A stretch of DNA of 35,754 nt, taken from contig JADZEX010000091.1 in the NCBI GenBank assembly GCA_020850355.1, positions 1 to 35,754 on the forward strand, in the 5' to 3' direction. Origin of the DNA: Fimbriimonadaceae bacterium (lineage in GTDB: Bacteria; Armatimonadota; UBA10988). A program made the translations under genes and the position numbers. The notes below the pieces were generated by a model that worked only from the letters and a program-made list of their open reading frames with translations, was not told the DNA's origin and made no database searches. The stretch's first letter is position 1, and every line of letters starts with the position of its first letter. Positions 22,703 to 29,497 of the stretch are shown here, one piece after another.

Positions 22703-22718
22703 TGTTTCACGTGAAACA
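22703..22718. promoter_or_regulatory. parS: parS site (cluster E, perfect 16-mer)
   Basis: A perfect 16-mer, 56 bases from the previous site and 12 bases beyond the end of the convergent minus-strand gene. Confidence 0.95.
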
Positions 22719-22730
22719 GGCGGCCACCGT

Positions 22731-23423
22731 TCAAGCCGGTGGGCGCCGCCGTTCCAGTTCGAGGGCGACGACCAGCGGCTCTGTGCCGACGATCTCCGCC
22801 AGGCGGTCGATAGCGCGCGAGAGCAGTCGCTCCTTCATCGCCGCGGGCCCTTCGAGGTCGGCAATCTGGCGCTCGGCCTCCAACAGCCGATCGATGGCCT
22901 GCGACACGAACCGGCCGCGGACCAGCGACTGCGTGCGGTTGGCGAGCTGGCGGTAGCCGTTGTGGAAGTCGCGGGTGACGCCCAGCAGCAGTCGATTGAC
23001 ACTGCTGCCGTCACCGCTGTCGGCGACCTCCTCGCCGGCCTCCGCGGCGGCGGCGGCGTCATCCTTGGCGGCGCGCGCTTCGGCGACTTCAACCGTCCTC
23101 TGGCGCAGCGCTGCGGTGGCTGCCGCCCGCTCCTTCCAGCGCTCGTACTCCTCGACCGTGGTCCCGTCGATCAGTTGCAGCGTGAGCGGCTTGCTGACGA
23201 TCCGCGCCAGCACTTTGTCGATCACCGCCCGGTTGGCGGGCAGGTCGAACTGGCTCGCCTCGTGCTGGTCGGCCGGGTCCAGGCCCACCACCAGCACGGT
23301 GCCGTCCAGCGTCACCGGCACCGCCAGGTCCAGGGCCCGGTACAAGGGCGGGTTGATATCGACGGCCTTCACCTTGGTCCTCACCTGCGACCAGAGCTTC
23401 TGGAGCTGTTCAGCCGGGATCAT
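22731..23423 (-). CDS. Unknown protein with DnaA-N/tau-like N-terminal segment
   Basis: A 230-residue cytoplasmic protein with no family I can name. The N-terminal 90 residues ([31 protein letters not shown], then [11 protein letters not shown] and [23 protein letters not shown]) recall, by helix/strand order, the KH-like N-terminal domain of DnaA or the C-terminal part of DnaX. This is pattern recognition, not proof. Residues about 100-140 are charged and Ala-rich, probably coiled. The C-terminal part is helical ([35 protein letters not shown]). ATG overlaps the preceding epimerase stop (ATGA). It terminates beside parS cluster E. Confidence 0.75.
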   Translation of the reverse strand: MIPAEQLQKLWSQVRTKVKAVDINPPLYRALDLAVPVTLDGTVLVVGLDPADQHEASQFDLPANRAVIDKVLARIVSKPLTLQLIDGTTVEEYERWKERAAATAALRQRTVEVAEARAAKDDAAAAAEAGEEVADSGDGSSVNRLLLGVTRDFHNGYRQLANRTQSLVRGRFVSQAIDRLLEAERQIADLEGPAAMKERLLSRAIDRLAEIVGTEPLVVALELERRRPPA

Positions 23424-24382
23424 GAGAGGCCCTTTCCCGCCGCTGCTTCGTCGCGGAGCCGGCGGCGCATGTCGTCGATGGTCCGAACCATGCCCTCTTC
23501 AAACGGCACCCGCGGCTCCCAGCCGAGTAGGGTGCGGGCTTTGGTGATGTCGGGCCGTCGTTGCTGCGGGTCGTTGTCGGTCGGCATCGGCTGGTAGACG
23601 ATCTGGCTGCGGCTGCCCGTCAGCCGCAGAATGTCCTCCGCGAACTGCCGGATCGTCCGCTCGTCAGGATTGCCGATGTTGACCGGCAGCGCTTCCTGCG
23701 ACCAGGCCAGCCGGACCATCCCGTCGACGGTGTCGTCGACGTAGCAGAACGACCGCGTCTGCTGCCCGTCGCCGTAGATCGTGAGATCCTCGCCGTTGAC
23801 CGCCTGGCAGATGAAGTTGGGCACCACGCGGCCGTCGCGTAGCCGCATCCGGGGCCCGTAGGTGTTGAAGATGCGGATGATCCGCGTGGGGATGCCGTGC
23901 TGCCGCTGGTAGGCCATCACCAGCGCCTCGCCGAAGCGCTTCGCCTCGTCGTAGCAGCCGCGCAGGCCGGTCGTCGAGACGTTGCCGTGGTAGGTCTCGG
24001 GTTGCGGGTTGACCAGCGGGTCGCCGTAGACCTCACTGGTCGAGGCGAACAACAGCCCGCAGCCCTTTTCCTTGGCCAGGCCCAACGCGTTGTGGGTGCC
24101 GAGGGAGCCCACCTTGAGGGTCTGGATCGGGTACTCCAGGTAGTCGACCGGGCTGGCCGGCGACGCCAGATGGAACACGAAATCGACGGCGCCAGCGAGG
24201 TAGATGAACTTCGAGACGTCGTGGTGGAAGAAGTCGAAGCGCGGATCGCGGAGGTGCGCGATGTTCGCCACGCTGCCCGTGATCAAGTTGTCGATGGCCA
24301 CCACCTCGTGGCCGTCGGCCAGCAGCCGCTCGCAGAGGTGCGAACCCACGAAGCCGGCTCCGCCGGTTACCACACAGCGCAT
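23420..24382 (-). CDS. UDP-glucuronate decarboxylase-like NAD-dependent epimerase
   Basis: A 320-residue extended short-chain dehydrogenase. The NAD-binding GGAGFVGSH is at 7-15 and the catalytic Tyr144/Lys148 pair in [40 protein letters not shown] and [25 protein letters not shown] are characteristic of UDP-xylose synthases, which oxidise and decarboxylate UDP-glucuronate to UDP-xylose for surface polysaccharides. A related dTDP/UDP-sugar epimerase is possible. It lies 19 bases after the DUF6807 gene and overlaps the unknown 230-residue gene by four bases, so all three are likely one minus-strand operon. Confidence 0.9.
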   Translation of the reverse strand: MRCVVTGGAGFVGSHLCERLLADGHEVVAIDNLITGSVANIAHLRDPRFDFFHHDVSKFIYLAGAVDFVFHLASPASPVDYLEYPIQTLKVGSLGTHNALGLAKEKGCGLLFASTSEVYGDPLVNPQPETYHGNVSTTGLRGCYDEAKRFGEALVMAYQRQHGIPTRIIRIFNTYGPRMRLRDGRVVPNFICQAVNGEDLTIYGDGQQTRSFCYVDDTVDGMVRLAWSQEALPVNIGNPDERTIRQFAEDILRLTGSRSQIVYQPMPTDNDPQQRRPDITKARTLLGWEPRVPFEEGMVRTIDDMRRRLRDEAAAGKGLS

Positions 24383-24401
24383 CAGCCTGCTCCTTCGACG
24401 G

Positions 24402-25535
24402 TCAGCCGACCTTCACGACCGGCGGATGGATGTAGTCGTGGTACTTCGTCGCGACCTGTCCCTGCTGGGCATCGCCAGCGTGGAAGTAGACGCGGTAGGC
24501 GAAGTGCAGCAGCTCGCCCGCCGGCAGCACATAGGTCCCGTCGGAGGCGCCATTGGTGAAGTGGCTCCAGCCAAAGCAGTTGGCGGTCATCAGCCCGTAG
24601 TTGCGGACATGCCACCAGGTCGGGTAGCGGAAGCTGCTGGGGTGGTCGAAGGCCGCGATGCCGACCCAGTTGCCGTTGACTGGCCCGGAGTAGTCACACC
24701 ACTGGGCGCGCTTGCCCCAGGTCTCGTCCTCGTTGATCCCGCCGATGGCGTTCTCGATCCGGCCCTTGGGAGCGTCCATCGATGAGGTCACCCGGAGCGA
24801 CAACAGCCCGCCCTCCTTGGTGTCGCCGAAGCGCACGTCGCCGGCGCCGGGCGCGGCGATCAGGATGATCTCCAGGTCCCAGATCCGGGACGACGCCGGC
24901 AGGTCGTAGACCCGCCACTGGCGCCGCTCGAGCAGCACCGGATCGCCGGCCGGGTCCAGCCAGGTCAGCTCGTGGTCCAACAGCGCGTAGACCGGCCCGG
25001 CCAGCAGCGCCTGCCAGCGCTCGTGCTGCTGCGTCGCGTGGCCGGGCTCTTCACTCCAGTTGTCGGTGCCGTTGACGTCACCGTAGGCCACCCACATGCT
25101 CTTGTGATGCTTGTGGTCGGCGCGCTCACCCGGCTGCGGGTCCATCGGAAAGCCGCGGGTGCAGCGCCCGCCGTGCGGGTCAAACAACGGGTACCAGTAG
25201 GGTCGGGCGGCGTTCGGGTCGGCGACGTGGTAGGTGCCCAGCAGGGCCCCGGACTGGAGTAGCGAGACCGCCGCACCATCGTCCTGGATCGCCAGATTGC
25301 CGCCGGTCGCCGGCTCGCCAAGGGTCGCCACATACTCCCGCGTCTGGCCGGCGGCGAGGCGGTCGACGATGAAGCGAACCTCGCAGTGGTTGTCGGGCAG
25401 CGGGATCGACTGGCACGGGACGCTCACCTCGCCCAGCCGCAAGACGGCCACGCCCGGTCCGTCGAGAATGGCCTTCACGGGGCAGAGAGAGCGGTCTCGG
25501 ATACCCGCAGAGACCGTCAGCTTCAGATCGCTCAC
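24402..25535 (-). CDS. DUF6807 (PmoA-named) family protein
   Basis: A 377-residue protein of the family once labelled methane oxygenase PmoA, a misleading name; members are common beside carbohydrate genes and are probably enzymes or binding proteins for sugars. Landmarks are [46 protein letters not shown] (the conserved DHxHH motif) and [31 protein letters not shown]. No signal peptide is seen. The ATG at 25535 has a GAGGTG-type site upstream. It is the first gene of the operon with the epimerase. Catalytic activity is unknown. Confidence 0.87.
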   Translation of the reverse strand: MSDLKLTVSAGIRDRSLCPVKAILDGPGVAVLRLGEVSVPCQSIPLPDNHCEVRFIVDRLAAGQTREYVATLGEPATGGNLAIQDDGAAVSLLQSGALLGTYHVADPNAARPYWYPLFDPHGGRCTRGFPMDPQPGERADHKHHKSMWVAYGDVNGTDNWSEEPGHATQQHERWQALLAGPVYALLDHELTWLDPAGDPVLLERRQWRVYDLPASSRIWDLEIILIAAPGAGDVRFGDTKEGGLLSLRVTSSMDAPKGRIENAIGGINEDETWGKRAQWCDYSGPVNGNWVGIAAFDHPSSFRYPTWWHVRNYGLMTANCFGWSHFTNGASDGTYVLPAGELLHFAYRVYFHAGDAQQGQVATKYHDYIHPPVVKVG

Positions 25536-25567
25536 CGGCGCACCTCACTCAGTCGGGATCGCCGGCG

Positions 25568-25596
25568 AGGATAGCACACCACGATGGCCGCGGCAA
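25568..25596 (-). promoter_or_regulatory. Promoter of the DUF6807-epimerase operon
   Basis: On the minus strand TTGCCG (25596-25591) is 17 bases before TATCCT (25573-25568), with TGC directly upstream (extended -10). Transcription would start near 25561, 26 bases before the ATG. Confidence 0.55.
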
Positions 25597-25650
25597 CGCA
25601 GCCGGAACCTGTGTACGGGTCCAGCAGCGACTCGCCCGACCGCCGAGGGC

Positions 25651-25680
25651 TTGACTCGGCTGCCCAAGGCTGGCTAGACT
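25651..25680 (+). promoter_or_regulatory. Promoter of the secreted beta-rich protein gene
   Basis: TTGACT (25651-25656), an 18-base spacer, and TAGACT (25675-25680). The start would be near 25687, 26 bases before the ATG at 25713. It diverges from the DUF6807 promoter. Confidence 0.55.
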
Positions 25681-25712
25681 CCGGCCATCCTCCGGATTCT
25701 GGGAGCTACGAC

Positions 25713-26621
25713 ATGCGCAGGCTGCAGTTTGTCCTGATCCTCTCGACGGCATCCGTCGCCTGGGCCCAAGGTAACGGCCCACAGCCGCCCGACGCCAAGC
25801 CCGAGCGCCAGCCCGAGGCGCAGGCCAGCGGTACGTTGGTCGCAGTCGACGCGGCGGCCAACAAGGTGGTGGTGAAACGTGAGGCGGGTGAGGAGACCTT
25901 CCGGACCGACGACAAGACGCAGGTCCTGGTGGATGACACCAAGGCCGCGCTGGCTGGCCTGACCGTCAACTCCGCCGTGCGCGTGGCCTACCTCAAGGAC
26001 GGCCAGCCGCCCTACCTGGCACTACGAATCTACGACGCCAAGACGATCGCCGTGCTGGACGCGGAGCTGGTCGGCGTCGCCGCCAAGATCGACGCCATCG
26101 AGACCAAGGGCGAGGGTGAGGCGAAGGTCGTGACCATCACCGTCACCACGGCCCAAGGCAAGCAGCGCGCTCTGCGGGTGGTCGCTGCCGGGCCGCAGGG
26201 CTCGCAGATCTGGCGCGATGGCAAGCCGGCCGACGCCAGCGCCTTCAAAGTCGGCGACCAGGTCACCGTCTCGATCCGCCGCGGTGAGAAGGCGCTGCGG
26301 CTGAAGGGGTTGGCAGACCCGGTGACCTTCGCCGCGTTCCTGGCGATGCGCACGCTGCAGGGCAAGGTCAGCGCCATCGACACCGAAAAGCGGTCGTTCA
26401 CCCTGACCCCCGATAGCGGCGCAGCACAAACCGTGCATTGGACCCGCAACACCGGCTGCTTCACCGCCGGCGCCAAGCACAAGGGGATGCCCTTCAAGGA
26501 CGGCGACGCGGTGGTGGTGAAGTTCGAGCTGGTCCAGAAGAAGGTCGTCCAGGCGCGCGCGATCTTCGCGCCCGAGAGCTGGCAGGCTTACGGGCAAGCG
26601 GCCATCCAACCAGCACCGTAA
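25713..26621 (+). CDS. Exported protein with repeated beta-barrel-like segments
   Basis: A 302-residue protein with a signal peptide (MRRLQFVLILSTASVAWAQ). Three related segments follow a SGTLVAVD / GVAAKIDAIE / GKVSAIDTEKRSFTL start, then a polar strand and a VGDQV or KDGDAV turn leading to a VxVxF/Y strand. This is the layout of small OB-like repeats, similar in look to DUF5666 proteins. No catalytic motif is visible. The ATG at 25713 with GGGAG at 25701-25705 is chosen over an upstream in-frame start at 25584 that would precede the promoter. It converges on a membrane protein across parS cluster F. Confidence 0.75.
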   Translation: MRRLQFVLILSTASVAWAQGNGPQPPDAKPERQPEAQASGTLVAVDAAANKVVVKREAGEETFRTDDKTQVLVDDTKAALAGLTVNSAVRVAYLKDGQPPYLALRIYDAKTIAVLDAELVGVAAKIDAIETKGEGEAKVVTITVTTAQGKQRALRVVAAGPQGSQIWRDGKPADASAFKVGDQVTVSIRRGEKALRLKGLADPVTFAAFLAMRTLQGKVSAIDTEKRSFTLTPDSGAAQTVHWTRNTGCFTAGAKHKGMPFKDGDAVVVKFELVQKKVVQARAIFAPESWQAYGQAAIQPAP

Positions 26622-26648
26622 GCGCTACCCGCCGCCCGCTGGAGCCAT

Positions 26649-26680
26649 CCGCCGGCTGTTTCACGTGAAACAGCCGGCGG
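26649..26680. promoter_or_regulatory. parS: parS site in a 32-bp perfect palindrome (cluster F)
   Basis: The perfect 16-mer at 26657-26672 is extended by GC-rich arms (CCGCCGGC / GCCGGCGG) into a 32-bp perfect inverted repeat just after the secreted-protein gene. It could fold as a terminator-like RNA hairpin, although no T-run follows. Confidence 0.93.
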
Positions 26681-26712
26681 CGCCCTCCGCGTGCCGACCC
26701 GCCGCGCGGTCG

Positions 26713-26728
26713 TGTTTCACGTGAAACA
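26713..26728. promoter_or_regulatory. parS: parS site (cluster F, perfect 16-mer)
   Basis: A perfect 16-mer, 56 bases after the 16-mer of the previous site, between convergent genes. Confidence 0.95.
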
Positions 26729-26780
26729 GCGACTCCAGCGTGCTGCTGCCCGACCGCACCGCCTGGCCGCGGCGGCGGCG

Positions 26781-26796
26781 TGTTTCACGTGAAACA
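26781..26796. promoter_or_regulatory. parS: parS site (cluster F, perfect 16-mer)
   Basis: A perfect 16-mer 68 bases after the previous site and 31 bases past the end of the small membrane-protein gene. Confidence 0.95.
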
Positions 26797-26827
26797 GCGG
26801 GTAGCCACCGCAACCGGCAAGTCCAGT

Positions 26828-27145
26828 TCAGCGTGAGCGCGGCCACCACTGCAGCAGGCCGGCCAGCAACAGCGGCGCCGACATCGCCCAGCGCGTGAAG
26901 TTGTGGTGGTAGAACCGCCACGTCAGCGCCGCCAGCAGCACCAGGGCCAGGCCGCCCAACACGGGGTGGCGCCACGCCAGGCCAGTGGCCACCAGGATCA
27001 GAGTGCCCGGCAGCAGGTGCAGCAGCAGCCCCCACAGGCCTTCGCTGACACCGTCCAGCAGCCCGAAGCCGACCCAGAACAGGCCAACCGCCAAGCCCAG
27101 CAGCAACCCGTAGTTGGCTGGTTGGGTCCACCAGGAGGTCTGCAT
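26828..27145 (-). CDS. Small integral membrane protein of unknown function
   Basis: A 105-residue protein that is almost entirely hydrophobic, with about four membrane segments (YGLLLGLAVGLFWVGFGLL, LWGLLLHLLPGTLILVATGLA, PVLGGLALVLLAALTWRFY, WAMSAPLLLAGLLQWW). The ATG at 27145 has GGGAG eight bases upstream; an earlier in-frame start at 27196 adds an Arg-rich stretch and is less likely. I do not recognise a family. It lies between parS cluster F and the tandem 117-bp repeats. Confidence 0.7.
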   Translation of the reverse strand: MQTSWWTQPANYGLLLGLAVGLFWVGFGLLDGVSEGLWGLLLHLLPGTLILVATGLAWRHPVLGGLALVLLAALTWRFYHHNFTRWAMSAPLLLAGLLQWWPRSR

Positions 27146-27185
27146 CGTGGTCTCCCTGCCCCTTCTACGCCGCCCGCCACCGTTT

Positions 27186-27302
27186 GCGCAGGACAAGCGG
27201 GAGGTTGCCGTCGGCCATCGCGCTGAGCCCCGAAGGGGCGACTCAAGCTAGCCCGGGGCAACGCCCTGGGCAGCCCGCCACGGCAGAGTCCGAGTCGTCC
27301 GC
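27186..27302 (+). repeat. 117-bp direct repeat, copy 1 (two hairpins)
   Basis: Matches copy 2 (27359-27475) at all but two adjacent positions. It holds hairpin GCCCC-GAA-GGGGC (27227-27239) and a 9-bp stem GCCCGGGGC-AAC-GCCCTGGGC (27251-27271). The region 27146-27624 has no convincing gene. Confidence 0.92.
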
Positions 27303-27358
27303 GCTCCTGTGAGGCGGAGGGTGCACCGGAACACGGCCGGCGGCGCGGCGCAGCCGTC

Positions 27359-27475
27359 GCGCAGGACAAGCAAGAGGTTGCCGTCGGCCATCGCGCTGAG
27401 CCCCGAAGGGGCGACTCAAGCTAGCCCGGGGCAACGCCCTGGGCAGCCCGCCACGGCAGAGTCCGAGTCGTCCGC
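27359..27475 (+). repeat. 117-bp direct repeat, copy 2 (two hairpins)
   Basis: Second copy, 173 bases downstream of the first, same orientation, AA instead of GG at the 14th-15th positions. It keeps both hairpins. The 56-base sequence between copies is unrelated and Arg/Gly-codon-like but not a credible gene. Confidence 0.92.
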
Positions 27476-27624
27476 TGTTGGCGCGGTCGCTGGGACCTGA
27501 CCAGGCGGTCAGCGTGCTGCTGGACCCAGCGGCGGCGGCCCGGCCAGCCCCGCCGTGAACCTGGCGGCTGGAGTCCAGGCGCCAGGCTCACGCGAACAGG
27601 CCACGCCCGCGGGGGCGACGTGGT

Positions 27625-28374
27625 TCAGAACTGCCAACCGATCCCGAACATCGGCCCCGACATGCGGAAGTTCACGAAGTCCGGGTCGTCCTTGGCCTTG
27701 AGCTGGAACAGGCGGTAGACGGCGGTGACTCGCAGGTACTGATCTGGGTTCAGCGAGACACCCGCCTCGAGGTTGTAGAGGTGGCCGTACTTGCCGGCAC
27801 TGATGCCGGCGGCCTCGGCGTAGAGGTCGAGGATCTTGGACGGGGTCAGATGGATGGTCACCCCAGGGTTGGGCAGGGGCAGCAGCGCGCTTTGGCGCTC
27901 GGCGATGCCGCGAGCGGGGACATTCAGGGTCGCATCGCCGAAGGCTGTCGTGACATTGAACAGCAGACCCACCTGGACTTGCTTCCACTGTAGCGGTTCC
28001 CAGTGGTAGCCGAGGTTCAGGAGGTTGACATTGAGCGAGCTGAGCACGCGGTCGCCAAGGACGTAGGCCGTGCCGTCGTAGGTGAAGGTGCGGGTCAGGA
28101 CGTTGTCGCCAGCGTACGACCAGTTGGTGTAGCCGAGCCGCAGCGAGCTGCGGCGGCCCCACTGCCACCGCGCCCGCAACTCGGGGAAGTTGCGGTTGCG
28201 GATCCCCAGGTCGGTGGCGAAGTCGACCGTGTCGGCGAGTCCGGCCGACTGCCGCACCGAGCCCTTGAGGTCTGGGAACCAGGCCAGCAGGTCGATGTCA
28301 ACACTGGCCCGGGCCGGCGACCCGAGCGCGGCGCAGAGGCCGCAGGTCAGGAGCAGACGAGGCAGCGCCAGCAT
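27625..28374 (-). CDS. Putative outer-membrane beta-barrel protein
   Basis: A 249-residue exported protein. The signal peptide MLALPRLLLTCGLCAALGSPARA leads to alternating strands (VDIDLLAWFPDLKGSV, SSLRLGYTNWSY, LNVNLLNLGYHW, QVQVGLLFNVTTAFGD, YLRVTAVYRLFQLKA) and the C-terminal FGIGWQF, ending in Phe as barrel proteins do. No specific family or substrate can be named. The ATG at 28374 has GGAG seven bases upstream; the GTG at 28377 immediately before it is an alternative. It is divergent from the TIM-barrel gene at 28579. Confidence 0.8.
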   Translation of the reverse strand: MLALPRLLLTCGLCAALGSPARASVDIDLLAWFPDLKGSVRQSAGLADTVDFATDLGIRNRNFPELRARWQWGRRSSLRLGYTNWSYAGDNVLTRTFTYDGTAYVLGDRVLSSLNVNLLNLGYHWEPLQWKQVQVGLLFNVTTAFGDATLNVPARGIAERQSALLPLPNPGVTIHLTPSKILDLYAEAAGISAGKYGHLYNLEAGVSLNPDQYLRVTAVYRLFQLKAKDDPDFVNFRMSGPMFGIGWQF

Positions 28375-28513
28375 CACAGCACTCCATTCCGGGGCGGCGA
28401 CCTGCGGCCTGAGAGAGCGTCGGCGAACCGCTGGGCCGTCGCCCCTGCAGCGGTGCAGGCCCGATTACGCAGCGCCGCCGGCAGTCCTCCAGTCGGCGTC
28501 CGTGGTCCGCGGG

Positions 28514-28522
28514 AGGATAGCA
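28514..28522 (-). promoter_or_regulatory. Extended -10 element upstream of the beta-barrel gene
   Basis: On the minus strand TGCTATCCT is identical to the extended -10 before the DUF6807 gene. No clear -35 is seen. The start would be about 135 bases before the barrel ATG. Confidence 0.35.
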
Positions 28523-28578
28523 CCGCGGCAAAGGCCAACGCGTCGGCGACCGACGTCGTGAGGCAGGAGGTCTGCGCC

Positions 28579-29346
28579 ATGAAGATCGGGATTCGCGACG
28601 GCTGTCTGAAACTGGCCGCCGTTGAGGCCGCCGGGCTGGCTGGGCAACTAGGTTTTGACGGGCTCGAGGTGTGCATCGGGCCTGAGGAGGCCGCCAACGT
28701 GCTGTGGCAGGCAGGCGGCTTCGACCGGCTCAATGCGGCCTGTGAGGCGGCCGGCGTGGTGGTGGCCTCGCTGTCGCCGGGGCGGTATGCGCAACTGCAC
28801 CCGGTGGTGGACGACCCGGCGCTGCGCGCGGCGGGGCGCCGGCTGTTGCTGGACTGCATCGAGCGCTGCCGGCCGGTCGGTGCTGACGCGATTCTGGTGC
28901 CGCTGTTTCCGCAGGACCTGGAGACCTGGGCCGACGCCACCTGGCAGGCGCTGATCGACGGGTTCAAGCCACTGGCCGCGGCCGCTGGCGAGGCGGGTGT
29001 GACGCTGCTGCTCGAGACCACCTTCTCGGCCGACCACCTGGCGCGCATCCTGGACGGGGTCGATCATCCGGCGCTACAGGTCTACTACGACACCGCCAAC
29101 ACGACCAACCGGGGCTACCATGCGCCGACCGAGATCCGGCAACTCGGCCGCCGCGTGGGGCGGGTGCATGTGAAGGACACCAACGGCCAGATGCTGGGTG
29201 ATGGCCGGGTGCCGTGGGCGGATTGCCGCACGGCGCTGCGCGACATACGTTACGACGGGTGGCTGGTGCTGGAAACGCCTGCCGGTGACGACGCGGCGCT
29301 GGCCGCGGCGCGGAACTACGGCTTCACGCGCGGCTGGCTGCCCTGA
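28579..29346 (+). CDS. Sugar phosphate isomerase/epimerase-like TIM barrel
   Basis: A 255-residue protein of the xylose-isomerase-like/AP-endonuclease-2 superfamily. It has MKIGIRDGCLKLAAVEAAGLAGQLGFDGLEVCIG, then GADAILVPLF, VTLLLETTFSADHLARILDG, VYYDTANTTNRG, VGRVHVKDTNGQMLGDGRVPW and YDGWLVLETPAGDD. The Glu/Asp/His/Glu metal-ligand series (LLLET, YYDTANT, VHVKD, LVLET) is intact. Likely a keto-sugar epimerase or hydroxypyruvate-isomerase-type enzyme; substrate unknown. The ATG at 28579 follows AGGAGG at 28565-28570. It is not an obvious cotranscript of the A2M gene, 151 bases downstream. Confidence 0.87.
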   Translation: MKIGIRDGCLKLAAVEAAGLAGQLGFDGLEVCIGPEEAANVLWQAGGFDRLNAACEAAGVVVASLSPGRYAQLHPVVDDPALRAAGRRLLLDCIERCRPVGADAILVPLFPQDLETWADATWQALIDGFKPLAAAAGEAGVTLLLETTFSADHLARILDGVDHPALQVYYDTANTTNRGYHAPTEIRQLGRRVGRVHVKDTNGQMLGDGRVPWADCRTALRDIRYDGWLVLETPAGDDAALAAARNYGFTRGWLP

Positions 29347-29497
29347 AGCGCGGCCGCGCGGGTGGCGTTAGGTTGCGGCGCAGTGACAGCGTTTGGCCGC
29401 TGGCCGTGCCACGCTCTGTGAACGCCCGGCGCGCGGTGGTGGTATCGCCGTCGGTGCATGCCGCTGCAGGCGGCGCAGAAGCGGAAGAGGTGTGACG

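Noticed and set aside
27186-27475. CRISPR array or insertion sequence
   Set aside because: There are only two 117-bp units, far longer than CRISPR repeats, with one unrelated 56-base spacer, no terminal inverted repeats and no transposase.
27243-27500. Small proteins with LSRPFGAQ or SPEGATQASPGQRPG peptides over the direct repeats
   Set aside because: These are translations of the hairpin repeat; I recall similar spurious peptides in many databases, and no ribosome site or conservation supports them.
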